Program-made: the position numbers and the translations under genes | Assembly: GCA_050789255.1 (NCBI GenBank) | Contig: JBOZRQ010000033.1 | Coordinates: forward strand, 62,001 to 126,000 | DNA length: 64,000 nucleotides | From: JBOZRQ01 sp050789255 | Lineage (GTDB): Bacteria; Bacillota; Sulfobacillia; Symbiobacteriales; Symbiobacteriaceae | Direction: 5' to 3' | The notes under the pieces: generated by a model | Databases searched by the model: none | What the model saw: the letters and a program-made list of their open reading frames with translations, nothing else | Told to the model about the DNA's origin: nothing | Part shown: piece by piece, positions 8,034 through 14,788 of the stretch | Layout of the letters: every line of letters begins with the position of its first letter | Numbering within the stretch: position 1 is the first letter of the stretch

Positions 8034-9740
8034 CTAGTCCCGTTGGCGGAAAATCAGCTGGCCCTTGGCGTTTACCTGAGCGGTCAGGCGGGCGACGGTC
8101 TGTTCGATCACCTTGCGCTCGGCCCCGAACTCAAAGGAGGTGCCAAGCTGGGCCTCTTCCACCTCGAACTTGGCGGCGCTGCGCAGGATGACCACCGAGG
8201 AGGACTTGTTGCCGCCCAGAGCACCGACCTTGATCTCGCCGCCGGCGGTGAGCTCGCAGTGGCCCATTGGCGTGGTGGGCGATGCGCTTCGGATGTTGCC
8301 GCCAGCGTAGAGTTTGCTCCCCGTGGCGCCATCGGTGACCGTGATGTCCCTGCCGGCCCAGAGGGTGCAGTTGGTGATCGTGCCGACCCGGATGTCGCGC
8401 CCAGCCTGAACCGACTGCTCCGCCTGCTTGATCACCTTGCCGATCAGCATGAAGAGGCGCCCCACCGTACCCAGGTCGAGGGCGGCGATCCCCTGGGAGC
8501 CCATGAAGACCTTGGTGATCTCCTCCAGGGTAGGGTGGAAGTCGGGGTGGTTGATACTCAACTGCTCGACCCGGCGGCGCAGGCCCCGCACGAAGCCCTG
8601 CACCTCCCGAAAGTTGTCGTCGGACACCTTCTTGTTCTGCTGGAGGACCTCTCGCAGGCTCTCCAGGCGGCTGAGCAGCCAGCTCAGTTCAGCCCGGAAC
8701 ATGGCGAAGTGGCCGGGAGGAATGGTCTCAACGGTGCAGTCGGTGGCGGCGCCGTGCATGGTGACGACCTCGCCCCGGATTTCGCTGTTTTCGGCGTTGC
8801 CGATGACGAGCACCTCGCCGGTGCTGGTCACCTTGGCGCTGCGGAGGTTGCCCGTGATGATCAGGTCCGCCTGCGCCTGGAGCTCTCCTTCTACATCGCC
8901 CTCGACTTTCTGGGCGGGGAAGATATGTACCCGGCTCCCCTGCGGCGCCTGGACCGCACGGGCCCGGCCCGAAGCCGATGCGACCAGCTTGCCGCCAGGA
9001 ACGATGCGGGTGCCGTTACCGGCGAGGTACCCGGGGGGCGGGGGCACGTCCTCGTAGACCTTGGAGCGTACGCCGAGAACGGTGATCCGCTCACGGTTGG
9101 GCTGCTCCCCCGTGTACTCGGCGATGACCTGTCCCGCCTCGGCGATGGAGAGCTCATCAAGGCGCCAGACCCACTGTCCGGTGACTGGCGCTTGAGGCTC
9201 CTGCCCCCGGGCAATGACCACGGCTTGCCCAGTGCGGTCGGCGATCTCCCTTTCGATGGCGGCCTCATCGATGCCGTAGATAATACCCTGGTTGCTCAGG
9301 TGCTCCAGCACCAACTGCTTGGGCCCGGCGGGGCGGTTTTTGGCGCGCGGCGAGTAATCCGGCTGAAGGCGCACCCGGTGATGGCCCGAGATACTGACCG
9401 TGTCGGGGACTTTGATGGGATCAGCAATCAACATCATTTCGGCGCGCATGCCGTCCTCCGACACGCTCACCTCGAAGAACTTGAGCGGGTCGGCATCCAC
9501 CTCGAACCGGATGTTGTCCGAGGCCGTAACGGCAGTGGCGTCCCGGACCTCTTCGCCGTTGACGTACAGCCGGACGCCCCCCTCGGGGGTGATGGTGGCG
9601 TAACGCCCGTCGCTGACGGGGTCATGGACCACCAGCTTGCCGCCCTGGAACTCCACCCAGCCGTCGTTGCCGGAGACAGGCGGTTCGGATAGGGTCGGGG
9701 CTTTTTTGGCGAACCGGTCAAAGATGCCCTTGAAGACCAT
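8034..9740 (-). CDS. FapA family (DUF342) polymer-forming beta-helix protein
   Basis: The 568-residue protein has the DUF342/FapA arrangement. An N-terminal domain (about 25-250) contains RYATITPEGGVRLYVNG-type beta repeats. A right-handed beta-helix with HIFPAQKVEGDVEG, NLRSAKVTSTGEV and AGRDIRVGTITNCTLWAG turns is interrupted by a helical coiled-coil hairpin near residues 350-420. The family is cytoplasmic, named after a Vibrio protein that targets flagellar assembly factors, and is common in Firmicutes without a defined role. No flagellar genes are nearby. AGGAG lies very close to the ATG. It is transcribed alone. Confidence 0.8.
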   Translation of the reverse strand: MVFKGIFDRFAKKAPTLSEPPVSGNDGWVEFQGGKLVVHDPVSDGRYATITPEGGVRLYVNGEEVRDATAVTASDNIRFEVDADPLKFFEVSVSEDGMRAEMMLIADPIKVPDTVSISGHHRVRLQPDYSPRAKNRPAGPKQLVLEHLSNQGIIYGIDEAAIEREIADRTGQAVVIARGQEPQAPVTGQWVWRLDELSIAEAGQVIAEYTGEQPNRERITVLGVRSKVYEDVPPPPGYLAGNGTRIVPGGKLVASASGRARAVQAPQGSRVHIFPAQKVEGDVEGELQAQADLIITGNLRSAKVTSTGEVLVIGNAENSEIRGEVVTMHGAATDCTVETIPPGHFAMFRAELSWLLSRLESLREVLQQNKKVSDDNFREVQGFVRGLRRRVEQLSINHPDFHPTLEEITKVFMGSQGIAALDLGTVGRLFMLIGKVIKQAEQSVQAGRDIRVGTITNCTLWAGRDITVTDGATGSKLYAGGNIRSASPTTPMGHCELTAGGEIKVGALGGNKSSSVVILRSAAKFEVEEAQLGTSFEFGAERKVIEQTVARLTAQVNAKGQLIFRQRD

Positions 9741-9796
9741 TGCTCCTAGCCCCCCATCGGAACCCGAAAGGTTTATCTAGGAAGATTTCCTGGTAA

Positions 9797-10630
9797 CTAC
9801 ACCAATTCCTGCTCCCGCATCCATTTCAGCAGGTCGCCGAAGACCTCGTCGTGCCCGGGGTCGTTGAAGATCTCATGGTACTTTTCCGGGTAGAGCTTGA
9901 ACGTCTTGCTGGGACCGGGCAGCATGTCAAAGACTTCGCGGGTGGCCTGCGGGTCGACCAGCCGATCCTCGCCGGCCTGCATGACGAAGACGGGCAGCCT
10001 GCAGGAGGTCGCCTTCTCAAAGCTGACACGCTGGGCGCCCTCACACTCCAGGAACCAGCGGGGGGTGAGCCCCTTGGCGACCAACGGGTCCTCCCGATAG
10101 GCTCGGGCTACCTCCGGGTCCCGGGAGACGTGCTCGGGCTGGATCGGGGCCGTCATGCGCAGCTTGGGAGCGATCACGGCGATAAGCGGGGCCAGCGCTT
10201 TCTGAACCGGGTTGGGCTTCACCCTGGTGCGGAACCAGGGCGAGGAGAGCGCCAGCGCCCGGATGGTTTCCGGGTAGGCCAGGGCGTAGCGGAAGGCGAT
10301 CAGGCCGCCCATGGAGTGGCCGACCATGAGGGGTTTGCCGCGTGCAGCCGTGACGAGATCGACGAACTGGCGCAGGTCGGTGAGGTAATCCTCGAAGCGG
10401 TCGATGTATGTACGGACGCCCTCGGATTGGCCGTGTCCCCGGTGATCCAGCGCGTAGACCGCCAGCCCAGCCTGCTCCGCAAAGTAGCGGGCCACATGGC
10501 CGTACCGCCCCGAGTGCTCGTTGGCGCCGTGGACCAGGACAAGGCTCCCCTTGGGCTGCTCGGGCGCCCAGCTTCGGAAAAAGATGCGCAGGCCGGAATC
10601 AGTGCTAAAGGAACCAGTCTCCTCACGCAT
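9797..10630 (-). CDS. Monoacylglycerol lipase / lysophospholipase-like alpha/beta hydrolase
   Basis: With the ATG at 10630 (GGGGGGAA about ten bases upstream) the protein has 277 residues. It shows the Hydrolase_4 pattern: HGANEHSGRY oxyanion segment, LDHRGHGQSEG, nucleophile S106 in GHSMGG, D222 in AGEDRLVD and H252 in YHEIFND. Such enzymes split monoacylglycerols or lysophospholipids in the cytoplasm. A longer reading frame begins at 10735 but its first 35 residues are Cys/His-rich and unlike the family. The gene is divergent from the MFS transporter; about 150 bases lie between them, in which no clear promoter was recognised. Confidence 0.85.
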   Translation of the reverse strand: MREETGSFSTDSGLRIFFRSWAPEQPKGSLVLVHGANEHSGRYGHVARYFAEQAGLAVYALDHRGHGQSEGVRTYIDRFEDYLTDLRQFVDLVTAARGKPLMVGHSMGGLIAFRYALAYPETIRALALSSPWFRTRVKPNPVQKALAPLIAVIAPKLRMTAPIQPEHVSRDPEVARAYREDPLVAKGLTPRWFLECEGAQRVSFEKATSCRLPVFVMQAGEDRLVDPQATREVFDMLPGPSKTFKLYPEKYHEIFNDPGHDEVFGDLLKWMREQELV

Positions 10631-10782
10631 GACTGCAAGTTCCCCCCATGGAATACCATATCGGTGCTTCTGGTTTCGTGCTGAACAGGCATGCTCCTGC
10701 AAGCAAAACACCTGGTTGGAAGGAATCTCTTCCATCCTGAACGAAAGGATGAGCCAACCATGGCGAATCGGGAGGCAACCGG

Positions 10783-11994
10783 ATGAAGCTGAACTGGAAG
10801 AATACGTTTGTCATCGGTCTCGGCTTTTTCGCGATCGGTCTGGTCTGGCCCATCTACAACTCGTACATGCCTCTCCTGTATGCCAAGTACATCGCCAACA
10901 AGGCTGATATCGGCTGGGTCATGACGCTCGACAATTGGCTGGCTCTGACCCTGACTCCCCTGGTCGGTTATCTCAGCGACAAGACCCGCACCCGGTACGG
11001 CCGCCGCATTCCTTATCTGCTAGTCGGCGCCCCGCTAGCCGCCATCTTTATCTTCCTTATTCCCTTCGGGTGGACGTCGAGCCTGGCGCTGCTGATCTCC
11101 GTAACCATTCTGATGAACCTGTCGATGGCCTCGTTCCGGTCGCCGGTCATCGCCCTGATGCCGGATGTAACACCGTCGGAACTGCGAAGCAAGGCGAACG
11201 GCATCATTAACTTTATGGGCGGCCTCGGCTACATTGCCGCCACCTTTGGCGGTTCGCTGCTCTACAAGATGTACCCCGGCTACCCCTTCTACGCTGCAGC
11301 TGCGCTGCTTGTGGCGGTTGCGTTGATCTTCTTCCTGTGGATCCGCGAGCCCGAGAGCTCGGCGGAGAAGGCTGAGCGCTTTACCGTCGGGCGCATCCAG
11401 AACTCGAGCGTGCTGTTCCTCTGCCTGGCGATCTTCTTCTGGTTTATCGCTTATAACTCGGTGGAGACCTGGCTGACCACTTACGGCACGGAACATTTGG
11501 GCCACGAGGCCTCGAAGGTAGCTGGCCTGTTGACCTTCTCCGGCGGAGCCTTCCTGCTGATGGCCATCCCTGCCGGCTTTGTGGCAGAAGGGACCAAGCG
11601 TTGGAAGGGACTCGGGCGCCGCTGGACAATCCTGCTAGGCCTGGTCGGCATGTCGGGGGCTTATCTGTTGATGAATGGTATGACCGACCTGACGAAGGCG
11701 GTACCCATGTTGCTCCTGGCCGGTTTTGCATGGGCCCTGGTCAATATCAACTCGCTGCCGATGATCGTACAGATGGCTGGTCCGGGACAGATTGGTGCCT
11801 ACACCGGACTCTACTACCTGTTCTCGAGCGGCGCCAACATCGCTGGCCCGCCCCTGTTTGGCTGGGTTTTTGACACGTTCGGGTACCAGTATTTCTTCCC
11901 GCTGGCAGTGCTCTTCATGGCGCTGGCCATCGGGTGCATGCTCCTGGTGCGCCGGGGTGAGGCCCCCCGCCAGAGCAATACAACGGCCGCATAG
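10783..11994 (+). CDS. MFS transporter, GPH/SLC45-like sugar transporter type
   Basis: The 403-residue protein has twelve predicted membrane segments. The loop 2-3 motif GYLSDKTRTRYGRRIPY resembles the sucrose/glycoside-cation symporters (SLC45 and GPH groups) more than drug exporters. It probably carries a sugar or small glycoside across the cytoplasmic membrane with protons; the substrate cannot be read from sequence. GGGAGG precedes the ATG by seven bases. Residues 24-35 (YNSYMPLLYAKY) and FRSPVIALMPD in helix 4 fit that group. An 8-codon ORF and an amidoligase gene follow on the same strand, possibly on the same transcript. Confidence 0.82.
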   Translation: MKLNWKNTFVIGLGFFAIGLVWPIYNSYMPLLYAKYIANKADIGWVMTLDNWLALTLTPLVGYLSDKTRTRYGRRIPYLLVGAPLAAIFIFLIPFGWTSSLALLISVTILMNLSMASFRSPVIALMPDVTPSELRSKANGIINFMGGLGYIAATFGGSLLYKMYPGYPFYAAAALLVAVALIFFLWIREPESSAEKAERFTVGRIQNSSVLFLCLAIFFWFIAYNSVETWLTTYGTEHLGHEASKVAGLLTFSGGAFLLMAIPAGFVAEGTKRWKGLGRRWTILLGLVGMSGAYLLMNGMTDLTKAVPMLLLAGFAWALVNINSLPMIVQMAGPGQIGAYTGLYYLFSSGANIAGPPLFGWVFDTFGYQYFFPLAVLFMALAIGCMLLVRRGEAPRQSNTTAA

Positions 11995-12021
11995 TCTTCT
12001 GCATGAAACGGAGGTAGCCTC

Positions 12022-12048
12022 ATGCGCCCTGAACAGGTGCCCCGTTAG
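12022..12048 (+). CDS. Eight-codon leader ORF (MRPEQVPR)
   Basis: An ATG at 12022 is preceded by GGAGGT with six bases between, an ideal ribosome-binding site. It opens an eight-residue ORF ending in TAG at 12048. Just downstream is a 12-bp hairpin that covers the next gene's ribosome-binding site. The order (leader ORF, hairpin, gene) is that of translational attenuators. It might also be only a spacer ORF; the peptide itself is not recognisable. Confidence 0.45.
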   Translation: MRPEQVPR

Positions 12049-12064
12049 TCTCGAGGACCCCCTT

Positions 12065-12106
12065 CCTTCTCGTGTTTTCTGAACGATTCGCTACAACACG
12101 AGAAGG
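12065..12106 (+). promoter_or_regulatory. Hairpin covering the amidoligase ribosome-binding site
   Basis: A perfect 12-bp stem (12065-12076 with 12095-12106) has an 18-base loop. The right arm includes the first four bases of AAGGAG (12103-12108), the ribosome-binding site of the gene starting at 12120. No T run follows, so it is not a terminator. Translation should be low unless the stem is opened. Confidence 0.55.
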
Positions 12107-12119
12107 AGTGGGCTGACTT

Positions 12120-13019
12120 ATGTGGCCTTTGACGATTGACTGGCAGGCTTTGCGCTTTGGTGTGGAGATTGAGTTCGTCGGTGGCGACCCGAACGCTGTC
12201 GCAGTGCTGCCCGGATGGAACATGGCGCTGAATGAGCATCAGATAGATGAACGGGGCGAGGGTTCGGGCGCCGAGCTTCAGTCCCCGCCGCTGCGCTGGG
12301 AGGACCGGGAGCAGATTCGTGAGATGCTGAACCGGCTGCGGGCGACGGGTGCGGAGGCTAACTGGAGTTGCGGGCTGCACGTGCACGTGGGTCTGGAGGC
12401 GTGGGGGCAGTCGATGGTGGTGCCGCTGCTGGACGCAGCGGTGGCGAGCCAGGAGGCGCTCCAGGCGCTCTTTCAGACCGCTGAGGACCGGCTGATCTAC
12501 TGCCCGCCCGTCCTGCCTGAGATGAAGCCCGAGTTCCTGGCCAACCCGGTGCGCGACTCCCTGGTCCGCAAGCTCCGGCCCCAGTCACACCGGTGCGGCA
12601 TGAACGTGGGCGCCTGGTTCGACAACGGCACGGTGGAGATTCGTTACGCCAACGCCTCCCTGGACTACGCCGAAGTGGAGCGGACAGTTGAGCTCTGCCT
12701 GCGCTACGTGGCTGCTGTGGGAGCCGGGACCCACCTGCCGGGAGAACCGGTCGCTTTGGCTGAGGTGCTTGGGGCGCCTACAAACGGGTACCCGGCGCCG
12801 GCGCCCGCACCGCTGTGGCACCGGGAGCGGGTGTGGCTGGAGGAGGCCCTGGTCCCTGTGCTGACCCCGCTGGTGGAGACCGCCGTGCCCGAGGGTGAGA
12901 TCCTGCAGATTCGCCCGACGGCCAAGGGGCTGATCGTGACGGTCGAGACGCCTGACCAGAGCCTGGCCCGGTTTCTGGCCCGCCCGGCTTTGGATGGCTG
13001 GACCCTCGAGCGGCAATAA
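12120..13019 (+). CDS. Amidoligase family protein (predicted COOH-NH2 ligase, glutamine-synthetase-like fold)
   Basis: The 299-residue protein shows amidoligase-family marks: FGVEIEF (residues 13-19), ELQSPPL, GLHVHVG near residue 86, and MNVGAWF followed by VEIRYANASLDYAEV near residues 161-188. Family members are predicted to form amide bonds using ATP, often on peptide tags, cell-wall or exopolysaccharide precursors; the substrate here is unknown. The N-terminal glutamates and the His pair are the expected metal/ATP ligands. No partner protease or ATP-grasp gene is adjacent; the closest gene on the same strand is the MFS transporter. Its start is decided by AAGGAG 11 bases upstream. Confidence 0.75.
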   Translation: MWPLTIDWQALRFGVEIEFVGGDPNAVAVLPGWNMALNEHQIDERGEGSGAELQSPPLRWEDREQIREMLNRLRATGAEANWSCGLHVHVGLEAWGQSMVVPLLDAAVASQEALQALFQTAEDRLIYCPPVLPEMKPEFLANPVRDSLVRKLRPQSHRCGMNVGAWFDNGTVEIRYANASLDYAEVERTVELCLRYVAAVGAGTHLPGEPVALAEVLGAPTNGYPAPAPAPLWHRERVWLEEALVPVLTPLVETAVPEGEILQIRPTAKGLIVTVETPDQSLARFLARPALDGWTLERQ

Positions 13020-13022
13020 GAC

Positions 13023-13052
13023 GAGCCGGTGCCACTGCGGTGGCGCCGGCTC
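13023..13052 (+). terminator. Terminator-like hairpin after the amidoligase gene
   Basis: A 13-bp stem with one G-U pair (13023-13035 with 13040-13052) and a 4-base loop begins four bases after the stop codon. It is followed by TCTACG, so the T run is weak. Confidence 0.65.
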
Positions 13053-13073
13053 TCTACGCTGAAGAGCTGGTTA

Positions 13074-13097
13074 CCCCCCATCCGGGGGGATGGGGGG
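13074..13097 (-). terminator. Hairpin downstream of the lipoprotein gene
   Basis: A perfect 10-bp stem (13074-13083 with 13088-13097) of C and G runs around GGGG lies 19 bases beyond the minus-strand stop at 13116. It has no T run, so termination is plausible but unsure. Confidence 0.4.
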
Positions 13098-13115
13098 CGC
13101 CAGCCGCTGTGTGTG

Positions 13116-13595
13116 TCAGTTTGCGTCTACTTGGATCACGGCTTCTCCCGTTGTGCCGCCGTGCCCAGAAAAGATGATCCGGTAAGAGCCGGGCTCCAGA
13201 TTCTGTGGAATCGTGTAGAGGAGAATCTGACTGGCTTTAGGACCATCCATCCTGGCGACCTCCTTGCCGTCCCCTGCACGGGTAATACGGATCTGGCCGT
13301 CGCCTTCATCGGTAAAGATACCGATCGGAAATCCAACCCGTACCTTGCTTGGGATCACTACAAAACGTCCATCTCCCTGGCCAACGGCCACGCTGTTCTG
13401 ATTTTGGGGAGGCGGAGTCATCGCGAGCGACTTCTTGAGCGAGCTGATCTCCTCATCCCTCTGTTTGATCTGCAGTTTCAGATCAGCGATCTCGCCATCC
13501 TTGGCGGCGACTGCGGGATCTGTGCCAGTGGCACTGCTGCAAGCGGAGACGAAGAGCCCGACCACGGTCACAAAAGCTACCAGCAATCTGCGCAC
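13116..13595 (-). CDS. Lipoprotein with coiled coil and C-terminal beta domain
   Basis: The 159-residue protein begins with an N-terminal signal ending in the lipobox VSAC (Cys19), so it should be lipid-anchored outside the membrane. Residues 35-60 (DGEIADLKLQIKQRDEEIS) form a short coiled coil. The remainder looks like a beta sandwich. The GTG at 13595 is chosen because GAGGAGG lies eight bases before it; the GTG at 13613 would sit inside that site. No family was recognised. It lies 33 bases after the subtilase gene and is probably the third gene of an exported-protein operon. Confidence 0.65.
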   Translation of the reverse strand: MRRLLVAFVTVVGLFVSACSSATGTDPAVAAKDGEIADLKLQIKQRDEEISSLKKSLAMTPPPQNQNSVAVGQGDGRFVVIPSKVRVGFPIGIFTDEGDGQIRITRAGDGKEVARMDGPKASQILLYTIPQNLEPGSYRIIFSGHGGTTGEAVIQVDAN

Positions 13596-13628
13596 ATGAA
13601 CCAACCTCCTCACAAGAGGGACGCAGGA

Positions 13629-14723
13629 TTAGTCACTCAGGTTTCGCACCAGGGCTATGCCAGGGGCGAATTCCGGTACGGACTGATAGCGTAGCTCCAG
13701 CAGGGTTTCCCGTCCAGGCGCCACCAATACCACGGTGCCTGTGATCGTCCCCTCGTGCTTCATGCCTGCGACTTCCACCAGGTATATGCCCGGAATGGAG
13801 TTGCTGATGCGGAACATGCCATCCTGATTGGTCATGGTCTGATAGGGACCCATGCTGACTGTGGCCGTCGGTACCGGCTCACCGGCAGAATCCCTCACTT
13901 GGCCGTAGACTGCACCCTGGGAAGCCGGCAGAGCAATCATGCGTTGGTAGACCTGCTCTACGGTCAGGTCCGGTTCCCCTGCCCACATTCGGGCAGCCAG
14001 ACCCGTCACCTGGGCTGCAGCCTGTGAAGTACCACTCATGCGCCCGTGTCCAAGAGGAAACCCATAGCGGGTCGCATATACCGGATAGGTCGGCAGGGCG
14101 GCCTCCACTTCAACGCCCGGTGCCATTGCTCTGATGTGGATTCCCCGGTTGGAGAAGGTGGCAACACCCCCTTCGGCTGTGCTGGCGCCTACGCCGAGGG
14201 CGTACAGATTTCCGGCCGGATAAACCACCTGTTCCTCGCCATGATTGCCCCCAGCGGCAATAACGAGTGCATTGTGGTCCCATGCGTAGCGAACCGCCTC
14301 CGCTAGTTCCGGCCGGTAGAAGAGAATGCCTGAGCTGACGCTTATCAATTGAGCACCTTGGTCGACAGACCAGCGAATGCCCAGGGCGATATCGCTGGCG
14401 GAGCCTCGACCGTCAGCGCGGAGGACTTTAGCGGGCATAATTTGTGCATTGCCGCCTGCATTCGTTAGGACAACGCTAGCGATGTGCGTTCCGTGTCCAT
14501 TTTCGTCAAAAGGCGGATGGTCGGGGGAAACGAGATTCAGTCCGAGGAGTTCACCATTTGAGGCACGGGCCAGGTGCCCTTGTAGAGCCGGGTGCTCCAG
14601 GTCTACCCCAGTGTCTACTACCGCCACGAGGACAGTTCTCTTGGACTGGTCTATTCCAGAAGCAGCACCAACGCTGCATACTGGCGTCGACAGCATCAGA
14701 AGCACAATGAGCATGCGCTTCAT
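13629..14723 (-). CDS. Secreted subtilisin-like serine protease (S8) with C-terminal beta domain
   Basis: With the ATG at 14723 (GAGGTG seven bases upstream) the protein has 364 residues: a Sec signal peptide, a peptidase S8 domain with triad D37 (VVDTGVD), H77 (NGHGTH) and S233 (SGTSQAA), and a C-terminal domain of about 75 residues like carboxypeptidase-regulatory (peptide-binding Ig-like) modules. There is little room for an inhibitory propeptide: the catalytic domain starts within about 15 residues of the signal, which is unusual for secreted subtilases. It lies between the NlpC/P60-like gene and the lipoprotein gene on one strand and may process either. Confidence 0.88.
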   Translation of the reverse strand: MKRMLIVLLMLSTPVCSVGAASGIDQSKRTVLVAVVDTGVDLEHPALQGHLARASNGELLGLNLVSPDHPPFDENGHGTHIASVVLTNAGGNAQIMPAKVLRADGRGSASDIALGIRWSVDQGAQLISVSSGILFYRPELAEAVRYAWDHNALVIAAGGNHGEEQVVYPAGNLYALGVGASTAEGGVATFSNRGIHIRAMAPGVEVEAALPTYPVYATRYGFPLGHGRMSGTSQAAAQVTGLAARMWAGEPDLTVEQVYQRMIALPASQGAVYGQVRDSAGEPVPTATVSMGPYQTMTNQDGMFRISNSIPGIYLVEVAGMKHEGTITGTVVLVAPGRETLLELRYQSVPEFAPGIALVRNLSD

Positions 14724-14741
14724 CTTCTCACACCTCATGCT

Positions 14742-14780
14742 AGCAGGAGCGGCCGAGGGTTGGCCCGGACCGCTCCTGCT
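14742..14780 (-). other. Intercistronic hairpin
   Basis: An 11-bp perfect stem (14742-14752 with 14770-14780) lies between the NlpC/P60-like gene and the subtilase gene. On the minus strand there is no T run after it, so it is more likely an RNA-processing or attenuation structure than a full terminator. Confidence 0.45.
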
Positions 14781-14788
14781 GGCAGCAC

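Noticed and set aside
10633..10782. Divergent promoter or operator between the lipase-like gene and the MFS gene
   Set aside because: No pair of consensus hexamers or clear palindrome could be supported in this gap.
14742..14780. Terminator separating the NlpC/P60-like gene from the subtilase gene
   Set aside because: The stem is good but there is no T run on the minus strand, so it is listed only as a hairpin; the genes may still be co-transcribed.
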